Source: Cladopsammia gracilis (lineage: Eukaryota > Cnidaria > Anthozoa > Scleractinia > Dendrophylliidae). From it: 64,000 nt of DNA. The notes under the pieces are model-generated. The model ran no database searches. It saw only the letters and a list, made by a program, of their open reading frames with translations, and was not told the origin of the DNA. Below are positions 24,101 through 33,548 of this stretch, piece after piece. Each line of letters opens with the position of its first letter. Position 1 is the first letter of the stretch. The DNA lies in assembly GCA_022457155.1 (NCBI GenBank), contig JAJGOT010000708.1, forward strand, positions 264,624-328,623, in the 5' to 3' direction. A program made the position numbers and the translations under genes.

Positions 24101-27100
24101 ATGCCACAAATCAATCCCCACAAAGTGCAAAGAGTGTTAGGCCCCTTGTCATAGCTAACTGCCGAGAGGAAAGGTCAGTTTGATTTCAATATCTTTTAAA
24201 ATTCTTAGAATGGAAATTGAAACTTTAATATATTTAGTGTAAGAGCACCAAACATCCGTCATGTTATTATTGTGATATTTTGTAACTGTTGTGTTTATTT
24301 AATTAATTGAACACTGCCCTCAAATGCTTTCCCAAAACCTAGTAAATTAAACCACAATAGCAAATTTATTTGAGTCATAATTTAAGGGTCCTCTTTTGAT
24401 GAAACAATTATGTAATACTTTGAAAGTAAAAAAGTCGCACACGAGCCAGAGGCCCACACGGCCGGAGCTTAAACCCGGTTTCTGTAGCATGAAGCGACTA
24501 GGAATATTGCTACTCCCCCCTGGATGGGATGCTAGTCCATCGCAGGGTTACCCCCAGCATTTTGTCGCCGGTACCCATTTATACACCTGGGTGGAGAGAG
24601 ACAGTGTGGAGTAAAGTTTCTCTTCTAAGGAAACAACACGACGGCAGAGACCAGGCTCGAACCATCGACCTTCAGGTTGAAAGTCCGACGCACTAACCAC
24701 TAGACCACCGTGGCTCTACGACTTTGAAAGCACTAGTTTAACTGAATAGTATATACTGTTTCATGGATTGTGACTCCTAAATGGTTTAATACATTTTGTT
24801 TTGTTTTTTCAAGGGAGGACCTCAAAAGGCTCCTTGCAAATTTAAACAAGCAGAAGGAAACACTGATGAAGAATGGAATCCGAGTCGATGGGAGACACTA
24901 TCGTATAAGTTTCAAGGGTACCTAAATAATTATGATGTGTGATGTTTTCGAATTTAAAAAATTCTATTTTTTACTGTTTGCGTGATTAAGTGGGTGTTTT
25001 TATAATGCCATGATGTCTATAACTCCTAAGTGCTGATTTGAAAAATGCAACAGAAACACTAGGTGGCACGCCCATGATTCTGTGACTTAGACATGATGGC
25101 ATTATGAAATTACCTGCACTCCTTATGGTAAATAGGGACACAATATTTTGGTGTGACTGTCAATGGTTTTTTTGTAATGCCATAATGTCTAAAACTCCTA
25201 AGTGCTGATTTGAGGAATGCAACAGAAACACTAGGTGGCACGCCCATGATTCTGTGAGTTAGACACGATGGCATTATGAAATTACCTGCACTCCTAACAG
25301 TAAATGGGGACACAATATTTTAGTGTGACTGTCAATGGTTTTTTTGTAATGCCATAATGTCTAAAACTCCTAAGTGCTGATTTGAGAAATGCAACAGAAA
25401 CACTAGGTGGCACGCCCATGATTCTGTGAGTTAGACACGATGGCATTATGAAATTACCTGCACTCCTTATAGTAAATAGGGACACAATATTTTGGTGTGA
25501 CTGTCAATGGTTTTTTTTGTAATGCCATAATGTCTAAAACTCCTAAGTGCTGATTTGAGAAATGCAACAGAAACACTAGGTGGCACGCCCATGATTCTGT
25601 GAGTTAGACACGATGGCATTATGAAATTACCTGCACTCCTTATAGTAAATAGGGACACAATATTTTGGTGTGACTGTCAATGGTTTTTTTTGTAATGCCA
25701 TAATGTCTAAAACTCCTAAGTGCTGATTTGAGGAATGCAACAGAAACACTAGGTGGCACGCCCATGATTCTGTGAGTTAGACACGATGGCATTATGAAAT
25801 TACCTGCACTCCTAACAGTAAATAGGGACACAATATTTTGGTGTGACTGTCAATGGTTTTTTTTGTAATGCCATAATGTCTAAAACTCCTAAGTGCTGAT
25901 TTGAGGAATGCAACAGAAACACTAGGTGGCACGCCCATGATTCTGTGAGTTAGACACAATGGCATTATGAAATTACCTGCAAACTTGACCTGCAGTATGT
26001 AATTTAATAATATAATAATATGTATGTTTTTTGTGTGAATTTTGACAAGCAATGTTGCTCAAGTTCTATTTTGTTGACTCTTAGTAACTCTAGATTACAA
26101 AGGTTTAGTTCTTCTCATGGGCAAGATTGAAGATGAAGATTTTTTGCTTGGTGGACAAGGCCTATGTGTTGAGTTCTGTATACTATGTATGGCTTTGAGG
26201 GTAAGTCTTTAGAAAGTTTTAAAAAAACATTTTTATCTTGATATATATAAGCTACAATCAAAAAGCACAGATAATTTATGTTTTGTTGTTGTACTTCAAT
26301 AATGTTTTAAGATTAGTGTCAGAGCTATACATGTAGCTGAAGTAGGCATGCAGTGGCTTATTCTCATAATCATTATAAATATGTTGTGGCTCCAATTTTT
26401 CTTTGGTTTGAAAATTTCCAAACCAGTTTAATTTTTTCCCCTTTGTCCCAGAATCATTAACATAATCTCAGACAAAGGAAAACGAACATTAAATTGGTTT
26501 GGAAATTTTCAAACCACAGAAAAATGTGAACCATTTAAATATCATGTGAAGTGCAAAGTTATGTATTGATTATAAACATTGAATATAATCTTTTGTTTTT
26601 ACACAGGCCTGTGACTGTGATTTAGGGCCACATGAAGTGTGTCTTGAGCATTTCTTACAAACAAAGGCAAATGTTGGCGGGTATGCAAGCGTGGCAAAAA
26701 TAAATAAAAATAAATAAATGGTTGTTTTTGTCTTACATGTACCATTAGACAATAAAAGTGGCCATACAGATGTTTTTGTTTTTTCATTTGAGAAAATGAG
26801 CTGCTACACTACAGGAGAGAATGTTAATTAACAAAAGATAAGATTGTTATAATTTTTTCATGTTGTTGTACATGTAACATAACATATACAAATCAGCAGG
26901 ATTATCAGGCTTGTTAATGTGTTTCTTGCTGAATACCGGGGTCTCAAAGTAGCGGTCAAGGAGATGAAAAGAAAGAACCAGTCGCGCAAAGAAACAGAAC
27001 GTTGCAGGCAAGAGGTGATTAACGAAGCCAACGTTTTGTGTAGCCTCGGTGATCACCCAAACCTCCCTTTTCTATTTGGGACATGCACAAAACATGAGCC

Positions 27101-27596
27101 GTTCTCGTTGGTGCTTCAGTTCCACGGTACGGGGGAAGAGAGTTTGACCCTTCACAAAGTCTTAAAACAAAAACTGTTGAACATGAAACGGACAGTCAAG
27201 GTTTTCAAAGATATAGCTCACACGCTAGATCACATCCATAACAAGGGCTTCCTGCATAATGATTTGAAAACAAACAATGTTATCATTCATCGCGGACAAG
27301 GTGGCGAATTTTGTCCCATCATTATTGACTTTGGCAAAAGTAAAGAGCATGGGAAAGTGGCTGGTTACAAGAGAAGAATGGATGCCGGTTACATTGCACC
27401 TGAAGTGAAATCAGGAGAACCAGAAAGCACAGCAAGTGACATGTATTCATTCGGGAAAATGCTCGAGGTGGCAGTTTTTGGACGAAGTTTTCGCTCTTTG
27501 TTTACTGACATAATTTCAAACACAACCGCATTAATCCCTTCGCAAAGACCCTCCGACAAGTCTGTGTCTTTGTTACTCGCTGGATTAAATAAATAA
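20261..27596 (+). CDS. Seven-exon protein with C-terminal protein kinase domain
   Basis: Exons by splice signals: 20261-21178, 22820-23034, 24065-24173, 24814-24917, 26085-26200, 26607-26680, 26909-27596. Phases match at every junction (0, 1, 2, 1, 0, 2); after removing one extra base in exon 2 the total is 741 codons. The N-terminal half is unrecognised: SAKLFPAEYSFVRLDDL, a coiled coil, a basic KKRTIAEL...KTKKAK segment, then RISDRGWQDLLNLTKLGRTG. The middle has MKIDGRPFFGKDQVTVGVV and VTLDYKGLVLLMGKIED. The C terminus is a kinase: VAVKEM, HNDLKTNNV, DFGKSK, IAPEV. Three frame breaks (about 20550, 21085, 22986) mean it is a recent pseudogene or the assembly has indel errors. Family role unknown; a signalling kinase is inferred. 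Confidence 0.75.
21202..21722. mobile_element. DNA element with GGATGAGTCAAT termini in intron 1
   Basis: GGATGAGTCAATTCCAGCAGT (from 21202) is inverted, with few changes, at about 21700-21722 (ACTGCTGGCATTGACTCATCC). G/C homopolymers follow both ends. No coding capacity. Confidence 0.65.
21998..22045 (-). mobile_element. LINE 3'-tail fragment
   Basis: On the minus strand AATAAATGTCTTGTCTTGTC ends in short tandem repeats, the pattern of an L2-like 3' end. Only the tail is left. Confidence 0.35.
22820..23034 (+). CDS. Kinase gene exon 2
   Basis: Follows an acceptor ATTTTAAG and ends at a GTAAGT donor. It reads ESIILTKNAIVALKQEHFKV...LPPEVPGFEVSLPNV, breaks at a CCCCC run (22984-22988), and resumes as HELVFNMKIDGRPFFG. 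Length is one base too long for phase, so a one-base insertion in the C run explains the break. Confidence 0.7.
23322..23500. mobile_element. Short MITE with CCAGGGTTTT ends in intron 2
   Basis: TATTCCAGGGTTTTCAAC (23322-23341) is inverted imperfectly as AACAAAAACCCTGGTATTC (23481-23499). Non-coding inside. CAGGG ends suggest a hAT-derived MITE. Confidence 0.5.
24065..24173 (+). CDS. Kinase gene exon 3
   Basis: Acceptor CTCAG at 24062-24064, donor GTCAGT from 24174. Encodes KDQVTVGVVPLDATNQSPQS and then SVRPLVIANCREER. Phases 1 and 2 fit both neighbours. Confidence 0.8.
24427..24720 (-). mobile_element. tRNA-derived SINE with 10-bp target duplication
   Basis: Read on the minus strand it starts AGAGCCACGGTGG and has an A-box-like TGGTCTAGTGGTTAG (about 24695-24709) and a B box GGTTCGAGCC (24653-24663), the RNA polymerase III promoter of tRNA-derived SINEs. 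A tRNA-unrelated body follows. ACTTTGAAAG flanks it at 24417-24426 and 24721-24730. It sits in intron 3 of the kinase gene, opposite to transcription. Confidence 0.85.
24814..24917 (+). CDS. Kinase gene exon 4
   Basis: Acceptor TTTTTTCAAG, donor GTACCT. Encodes EDLKRLLANLNKQKETLMKN then GIRVDGRHYRISFK. Phases 2 and 1 fit. Confidence 0.8.
25013..25982. repeat. Tandem array, six units of about 173 bp
   Basis: Units begin near 25013, 25175, 25347, 25520, 25693 and 25866. They differ by only a few bases; the first is about 11 bp shorter and diverged. Each unit holds an internal inverted repeat, TAATGCCATAATGTCTAAAACTC versus GAGTTAGACACGATGGCATTA, about 70 bp apart, so the array looks like a MITE amplified in tandem. 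It fills intron 4 of the kinase gene. Confidence 0.95.
26085..26200 (+). CDS. Kinase gene exon 5
   Basis: Acceptor GACTCTTAG, donor GTAAGT. Encodes VTLDYKGLVLLMGKIEDEDF then LLGGQGLCVEFCILCMALR. Phases 1 and 0 fit. Confidence 0.8.
26394..26525. repeat. Intronic hairpin (MITE-like)
   Basis: 26394-26447 and 26471-26525 are inverted copies (TTTGGTTTGAAAATTTCC / GGAAATTTTCAAACCA core) around a loop of about 23 bp. Confidence 0.8.
26607..26680 (+). CDS. Kinase gene exon 6
   Basis: Acceptor TTTTTACACAG, donor GTATGC. Encodes ACDCDLGPHEVCLEHFLQTK and ANVG. With exon 7 it completes a glycine-rich loop (VGGGLVNVFLAEYRG). Confidence 0.75.
26909..27596 (+). CDS. Kinase gene exon 7: protein kinase domain
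   Basis: Holds nearly the whole catalytic domain: VAVKEM with the beta-3 Lys (26949-26966), a helix-C Glu region (RCRQEVINEANVL), HNDLKTNNV (27255-27281) with the catalytic Asp and Asn but Asn in place of the usual Arg, DFGKSK (27327-27344), IAPEV, DMYSFG and a late Arg (SQRPSD). All residues needed for phosphotransfer are present, so the domain looks active if expressed. The loss of the HRD Arg implies little dependence on activation-loop phosphorylation. It ends with TAA at 27594. Confidence 0.9.
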
Positions 27597-28578
27597 CAAA
27601 GTAAATGGGAGCTAATTGAACAAAATTACAACATACACAAATGGTGTCATAGGATTTTTCGAACGAAAGGCAAACTAAATGCAGCGTAAAATTCCATTTA
27701 CTTTTAAATAATTGAGTTTTTAGTTTAGGTTTAAAATGCAGATTCTAGTTTAAAACGTCTGCTTTAGCAGGCTAAAAAAAGTTGACATGAGCGGGAAGTT
27801 TCTTTCGCAGACTCGCTCCTAGACTTGCCACAAGTCTAACTCGCGCCTTTATCGTGGTCTCGTGTTCGCCTCGCGGCCTCAAGCTCAAATCAACACGGTC
27901 GCGAGCGACTGCGTGCTGTAGGTCAAGCCGTCTCTAGATTTGAGAAAAAACCTTTGACATAACATTTCAACCCTCCAAAAAGTTCTCAGACTGTAAATAT
28001 ATACTTGTAAATACCTGTATAGCATGAGAAAAGCAATGTTAAGTTCGATTAGCCGTTAAAGTTGGTGAATAAAACAATCAAAACAAACATGTTATGATCG
28101 CAATGAGTCACCGAATAAAATGTCGCATTTATTAAAAACTTGACAGCCGACGAAGTGTGATTTACATGTTTCAGGTATTTTCTGAGACCCCCGAAGTGTG
28201 ATCTGCGTTGATCCTGGATGGTGTTGTCAGCGCCTGTATTGTTTTATATTGCGTAATCGGTCATTTCAGATGACCATCGATGCCGTATCCAAGGGCTTGC
28301 GGGTTCTCGTGAGAAGAATACAAAAAAAAAAATACTTTTCTCTTTGCCTTTGGGCACAAGTCATGAAATGTTTTCTTATCGCATGAGGGCTATTAAATAC
28401 ATTGGAAGTCCGATGATCGGATTTCACCGTGCTGCAGCCTGGCCTCGTCACATAATTTGTTGAAATTTAAGTCAAAATTTACATTTCTTGAATCAGTTTT
28501 TCACTCCCTAATGTAACATTGCCTTGTATTTATTATATTTGAAGCCCGCGAAACGTTCAAATCACGTTTACCGCTGAT
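27597..28578. other. Gene-free stretch downstream of the kinase gene
   Basis: Possible polyadenylation signals AATAAA occur near 28067 and 28114. A segment at 28362-28402 (CTTATCGCATGAGG...CTATTAAATACATTG) recurs at 29944-29985 and is probably LTR-derived. No gene seen. Confidence 0.4.
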
Positions 28579-28870
28579 TTCACCGATTTTTTATATCCAA
28601 AACAAATCACGCTCATACAAAACCTTTGAGCTGACAGCAAACTTTGTCTGAGTCACGTAGGGGGCTATCTATTTTTAGTATTGCAAAGTACTATAGAATA
28701 TACTTCGGAGCCAATCAGTACACACAAATTGCATAACAACTTATGCTATGACAAAAATAAAAGAAAGCCAAGAACCCTTAATCAACTAAAAAATTGTTTC
28801 ATTATTCCATCAAATTACTATAAACAGCAAATACACGTTACATAAAGAACCTTTCAACCAATTTATTAGC

Positions 28871-29852
28871 CCCGGCATAGTAAATCGAACCCAATCGAAC
28901 CAAATTTCAATCGAACGCAATCGAACTCAATCGAGCTCAATTCATGGATTGAGTTCGACTGAGTTCGGCAATCGAACGAAATCGAACTCACCGAAAAGAA
29001 AAAAAAATCAATCGAACTCAATCGAACGTTCGATTTTCGAACTTATGATTTGTGTAAAACAGGCGTTGAAAATCCATAACCAGATCTTGGAAGCTCGAGT
29101 TACTTCAGCCCGGAGTGTAGCGCACGTGTTTTTCGTAAACGAAGAAATTCCGCAGAAATGGCTTCAGATGCGCTGTGGATTTTAAGATTCAGATGCATAG
29201 TAAAAGGCTACCAGGAAAGCCGCTTTGACGTCAAGGATGACGAAGTTTTCAAGGTTTTAAAGAAAATAGGCGAGAAAGGCCGTACATTCCGAATTGCAAA
29301 CGAGCGCGGACAATTAGGTCACCTTCATCCATCTAATGAATGCCGTTGCGTGTGTCGCGGTTAGTAATTTGCTTGTATTTTTGCATAAAAGTAACCCTTC
29401 GAGTTGTCTTGCCGCAATTGAAGTTAGCTAAAAAAGGAAAGGGTACAACAATTTCGGAATATACGCCCGCGGGAATAATGATAGCTTTGCTCTGTTCTGT
29501 TCTCTTAACTGCCGTGGACAGTTTATAAATGGGGTTTCTGTTATTGAATAAATTGTAAAAAAGCACAAGAAAAACCTGCTTTGATGGGCTTGCTTTGGGC
29601 TTGCTTTGTATAGGTTTACCAGAGCCAATCGAACGCAATCCATTTAATTGTGTTCGATTGAGTTCCGTTTCCGAACTCAGTCGAACACAATCAGATGGAT
29701 TGAGTTCGATTGAGTTCGATTTGTTCGGAAATCGAACTCACTGAAAGTCCGGTGTTCGATTTCGTTCGATTGCCGAACTCAATCGAACTCAATCCACGGA
29801 TTGAGTTCGATTGAGTTCGAGTTCCCAACGTTCGATTTACTATGCCGGGATT
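28871..29852. mobile_element. 1-kb DNA transposon with CCCGGCATAG ends
   Basis: Ends CCGGCATAGTAAATCGAA and TTCGATTTACTATGCCGGG are inverted copies. The target ATTAGCC is duplicated on both sides, and the other LTR copy (33840) shows the empty site. Subterminal regions are packed with AATCGAACTCAATCGAAC-type repeats in both orientations. It has no recognisable transposase, so it is non-autonomous. Confidence 0.9.
29158..29364 (+). CDS. Small ORF carried by the DNA transposon
   Basis: A 68-codon frame begins at a well-placed ATG (AGAAATGGC) and reads MASDALWILRFRCIVKGYQE, then DVKDDEVFKVLKKIGEKGRTFRI, NERGQLGHLHPSN and a Cys-rich end before TAG. The composition is protein-like (balanced charges, regular hydrophobic spacing) and unlike the repetitive flanks. 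A GT follows the Cys-rich end (CGCG|GTTAGT), so it could also be an exon captured from a host gene. I do not recognise the family. Confidence 0.4.
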   Translation: MASDALWILRFRCIVKGYQESRFDVKDDEVFKVLKKIGEKGRTFRIANERGQLGHLHPSNECRCVCRG

Positions 29853-29947
29853 AGCCCACGCAGCAAGAATCAAAAAAAAAAAAAAAGAATCAAAGACAGC
29901 TACGCTACCTATTAATTTATCTACTCTCAAATCTCCAAAACACTTGA

Positions 29948-30325
29948 AATGTAATTTCTTATCGCATGAGGACTATTAAATACATTGTAAAGAATAATCC
30001 TCTTCGATTCAACAATTATTTATTTGTCAACGATGAAAAAACCATAAGTTCTGAAAATAGACATAAAACATTGAACAAATATAGCCTACGATAAGCCACA
30101 TGGCAATTACAAAAAGGCTTAACAGTAACCTACAACGAATAGAGTTCGAATCACACGGTCAAAACATAACATTAACATTCAAAAGAATGTCCAAGACTCT
30201 GAATGCAGCGTCTGTGAAACCGGCACTCGTAAAGACAGATGTCGAAATCGGTGTCAACCGAAACCAAAAGATCAATGTCTCCGCTTGAACCGGAAGCGAG
30301 GAACTGTGACGCACGGTAACTCTAC
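29948..30325 (-). other. Gypsy 3' LTR, unpaired part
   Basis: Non-coding LTR sequence between the shared 370-bp block and the LTR start. It contains TTCTTATCGCATGAGG, also found at 28370. Confidence 0.4.
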
Positions 30326-30368
30326 ATCCCCCCCAGTCCGTTGGTCAGTGGCAGCATGGGCCAACTGA

Positions 30369-31766
30369 CTATCTGTTTATCCACCTGCCTGATTCTGGTT
30401 CAAAGATCCTTGGTGGACGAGTCGATCGACGAGGACGTGTGGCAGGCAGCAAGACCTTGGTGTCGGGAACTCCTGGCGTTGTCGAGGGCGGTTCGAGAGA
30501 CGTTGGTCTGCCACCGTTACTATCTGACCGCTCTGGCTGTGGTGCGTGGTTGACGTCAAGACTGCCATCACCTGCCTTTTGGCTGTCGCGATGTGGCCCT
30601 CGCGCCGTGGGCAGCGTCACAGGCGTTGAGGTAGGCGTGTCATGCGGCGACTGGGCGTCGGAGGCAGGCCTCTCTGCCGAGTCCACGACAGGTCCCGGAG
30701 GTGGTGGCGTTGTAATGGGTGGGGGTGTGGCGGGCACTGGCGAGACAGTTAATGGGGTGACCGGGGTGAAGGCGCGTATGAACCGCCGATTCCTGAGGGT
30801 GAGTCTACCGGATCCGTCGACTTTCACCCGGTACTGATCGTTGCCAGGAGACTCAACGATAGTTCCTGATCTGTCCCATTTCGTAGGGTCAGCACCCGTC
30901 TGATTCTGTATGAACACTCGATCGCCGATGGCCAGCGGACGGAGTGGTCGTGAGTGCTCACTGAGAGTCGTGCGCGTCATCCTTGTCCGTAGGGCATCCT
31001 CCTTTGAGGCCCATGCCCTGCGCCATAGGGGTCGAATATCAGAGTTCGTAAACTTCTCCAGACGGTTGACGAACGTGAACGCATCGCGCAGTGGTCGCCC
31101 GAACACGATCTGAGCTGGGGACACGTTACAGTCAGGATCGGGGGTATTGCGCAGCTGTAATATGGCACGGAGAAATCTTTCTCGGTCAAGGCTGCCAGTA
31201 GGTCCGGTGTTTGACATTAACAAGCGCTTGGCAGTCTTAACAGCGACTTCGGCTCGTCCGTTAGATTGCGGGAAGTAAGCCGAGGAGACACGGTGTCGGA
31301 CGCCCCAACGATGGAGGAAGTCCTGCGTTTGTCCCGCTGAGAACTCCGGTCCGCCGTCACTGGAAAGTTCTTCCGGGACTCCAAAGGTGGCGAAGAAAGA
31401 TCGAAGGTGACGTATCAGACCGGATGCACCCGCAAGGTCTGTGCCGGAAGAGGATTCAAAGATCTCCACCCATCCAGAGAGGCGGTCGCCTACCACCAGA
31501 TAGTGACAACCGCCGTAGTCGAAAAAGTCTGCGAACACTGTTTCGAAGGGCGTCGACGGGGGAGGAGAGAGTATCGGAGGTGTTGCGGGTTGTGACGGGG
31601 CGTTGCGGTTGCAGATGGCACATGAGTGCCGAGTATCGCTGATATCCTTCGTCATGCCGGGCCAGTATATGATAGCACGTGCACGCTGTCCCATTAGGGC
31701 TGTCCCCTGGTGAGCGGAGTGTAGATGGCTGAGTATTCGGCGACGAAGAGTGGCTGGCACTACCAC
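30369..31766 (-). CDS. Gypsy integrase
   Basis: An intact frame of 465 codons, normally part of a longer Pol. It starts inside the H2C2 zinc-binding domain (HLHSAHQG, HSCAICNRN) and continues through the DDE core: FADFFDYGG (first Asp), SSDGGPEFSAG (second Asp), NGRAEVAVKTAKR (Glu). The C-terminal domain has GDRVFIQNQTG and WDRSGTIVESPGNDQYRVK, then a proline-rich tail and TRPPRIFEP. All three catalytic residues are present. The enzyme inserts cDNA into the genome. It runs to just before the polypurine tract. Confidence 0.92.
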   Translation of the reverse strand: MVVPATLRRRILSHLHSAHQGTALMGQRARAIIYWPGMTKDISDTRHSCAICNRNAPSQPATPPILSPPPSTPFETVFADFFDYGGCHYLVVGDRLSGWVEIFESSSGTDLAGASGLIRHLRSFFATFGVPEELSSDGGPEFSAGQTQDFLHRWGVRHRVSSAYFPQSNGRAEVAVKTAKRLLMSNTGPTGSLDRERFLRAILQLRNTPDPDCNVSPAQIVFGRPLRDAFTFVNRLEKFTNSDIRPLWRRAWASKEDALRTRMTRTTLSEHSRPLRPLAIGDRVFIQNQTGADPTKWDRSGTIVESPGNDQYRVKVDGSGRLTLRNRRFIRAFTPVTPLTVSPVPATPPPITTPPPPGPVVDSAERPASDAQSPHDTPTSTPVTLPTARGPHRDSQKAGDGSLDVNHAPQPERSDSNGGRPTSLEPPSTTPGVPDTKVLLPATRPRRSTRPPRIFEPESGRWINR

Positions 31767-31783
31767 GCGGTCCTAATAAAGAA

Positions 31784-32330
31784 TCACACCGTCTTGTATG
31801 TACAGAGCTTCGCGAAGAGGCCAGAATTTGGAATTGGCCAGAAACTTTTGTCGTTCTCGTGGAACCCATGTTCAATCAGCTGCATGAGGCGAGCCATCGT
31901 CGGGTCTGCTGCCGTCTCCCGGGAGATCTCGACCCAAGGGATGGCATCGAGGCCTTCTACTTCGCGGTGGACCGCCGCCATAAGTGTGGCTTCTATGAGG
32001 TCAGCCATGTTAGGTCCTGTTGCGCCTGATGATGCAGGGTGCCGAGACGCGGCATCTGCTGCTGTGTTAGACGTGCCGGGAAGATGATGGATCTCGAACT
32101 TCCAAGGAAGCGTTCGTTGTTTAAGGCGATAGAGACGCGAGTTCGTGATCTCGTCCAGCGTTCTGTCCCCAAAGATTTTCACTAATGGCTTGTGGTCCGT
32201 CACGATCACGAGGTTATCACAGCCCTGGGTAAAATACTTGTTTTCTTCTAAGCCCCAGGCGACGGCTAAGGCCTCGCCCTCAATAGCGGCGTAAACGTCC
32301 CTCCGCGGACGATAGTGAACGGGATCCTGC
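31784..32330 (-). CDS. Gypsy RNase H
   Basis: RPRRDVYAAIEGEALAVAWG holds the catalytic Glu (about 32290), followed by IVTDHKPLVKIFGDRTLDEI with the Asp, and LPGTSNTAADAASRH near the end. A linker leads toward integrase but a frame break near 31790 separates them. The beginning is fused to the broken RT at about 32335. Confidence 0.85.
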
Positions 32331-32338
32331 CAGGGTCA

Positions 32339-32854
32339 CTAGCCAGCCATCCGGGCAGCAGTCAGGGATTTGTGATGGGCAGTGGCAATGCTTCTGTAAC
32401 ACGCAAACGTTTCTCTCTTGCAAAATTTGTTCAGCGGAGAAAGGTCTACGGTTCGTCTTGGCGATCCAACGTGTTTGCGCGTGACTACCATCCGGTGACA
32501 CCACGTTGTTGGCTCGCCATAAGGCACACGTTCTATCACCCCAAGGGCCTCGTCACGGAGGAGATCTTCGTAAACCCGTTTCTGCCAGTGCAGTGGGATG
32601 TCAGCGGGCGTGTGACATGCCTTAGGTGTCGCGTCCGGGTCGATGTGTATCTCGACTGGAGGCCCTGCCATGCAGGGTAAGGCGCGGTGCGGGCACGTGT
32701 TGAAGGTCGACAATGAGTATCGTTCGAGTAGCCATGTCTTCATTCGCTTGTTGTTCTCGGGTGTGCAGGGAAAGGGCAGGCTGGTCGGCCGCAGGGGGTG
32801 GTGCTGCGCGTTGGGGTCAGGAGCAAGCATTGTCACACGATTTGTGAACTGCAT
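32339..32854 (-). pseudogene. Gypsy reverse transcriptase, N-terminal part only
   Basis: Reads DIPLHWQKRVYEDLLRDEAL, VIERVPYGEPTTWCHRMVV and GSPRRTVDLSPLNKFCKRET, the fingers region of gypsy RT. The frame then changes and the palm, including the YxDD motif, is missing before RNase H begins. This copy cannot reverse transcribe. Confidence 0.85.
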
Positions 32855-33230
32855 GACAGCCTTCGGTGGCCACCCGGACGACGTTGATCGAAGGGCCGTT
32901 GTCTGTGACTGGTCGATCGTTTGGTGCGGCAGATGCCGAGGTTGAGCATCGTATCATACGAGAGGTACATGCCCTTTACAGAGCCGCTGACGTAGATCAT
33001 AGAGTGACATGTTTTGACGCTCCCGCTGCTCCCAGTGGTGATTTCGGCGATAAACGCCCCTTCGATTGAGATGGGGGATCTGTTCGCAGCGGAGAATCCT
33101 AGTCTTACGGGATGTAAGAGATCGCGTGTAAATCCGCAGGAGAGGAAGTCAGACAGCGACCATAGGTCCGACATAGCACCGGTGTCTGCTATCGCTATGA
33201 CTGCCGCGCGACCGGTGGGGCAAGGTGTCG
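32855..33230 (-). pseudogene. Gypsy aspartic protease
   Basis: AVIAIADTGAMSDLWSL (Asp codon near 33184) is the retropepsin active-site loop. LGFSAANRSPISIEGAF and MYLSYDTMLNLGI follow. A frameshift near its end separates it from RT. Confidence 0.75.
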
Positions 33231-33548
33231 TCTTGTAACGATGCGAGTGATCAACTGAGATGGTGATTTCAACCTTTGGGTGCTAACGGAGCCGGGCCTG
33301 CCTCCACTCACCAGCTGTGAAGACATGATGATCAAGGACCACGCTTGAGAGGCTGGATGAGGCCGATTCATTAGGGTGCTGCTTGTGACGTCCACGGTGG
33401 CGACGACCACGACGGCGCCGACGGTGGGGCACACTGGCGTCGTTAGCAAGGATAGTCGCGATTTGAGACGCGTGGCCTGTTTCCACAGCGTTAATCGCGG
33501 GTGGATTCGCGGGAGGGGCTGGTGCGACAGGCAGTTTTTTCTTACGGA
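33231..33548 (-). pseudogene. Gypsy Gag C-terminal remnant
   Basis: Basic, Arg/His-rich sequence (GRRHRGRHKQHP) is followed by VVLDHHVFTAGEWRQARLR, the linker before protease. It directly abuts the 5' LTR remnant, so the primer-binding site and most of Gag have been deleted. Confidence 0.6.

Larger units (their letters stand above)
28579..30326 (-). repeat. 3' LTR of the gypsy element, interrupted
   Basis: On minus, the LTR begins TGTAGAGTTACC right after a G7A purine tract, the usual 3' LTR start. About 370 bp of it (28579-28870 plus 29853-29947) match 33549-33913 closely. The remainder has no 5' LTR counterpart here. Without the inserted transposon it would be about 770 bp. Confidence 0.7.

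Noticed and set aside
24427..24720. A true tRNA gene on the minus strand
   Set aside because: A and B boxes are present, but the sequence does not close into a tRNA, continues into an unrelated body and is flanked by a target duplication; it is a SINE.
25013..25982. CRISPR-like array
   Set aside because: Units are 173 bp with no short repeat/unique spacer pattern, and the setting is a eukaryotic intron.
26847..27056. Minus-strand frame opposite the kinase exon
   Set aside because: Antisense of conserved kinase coding sequence, no motifs.
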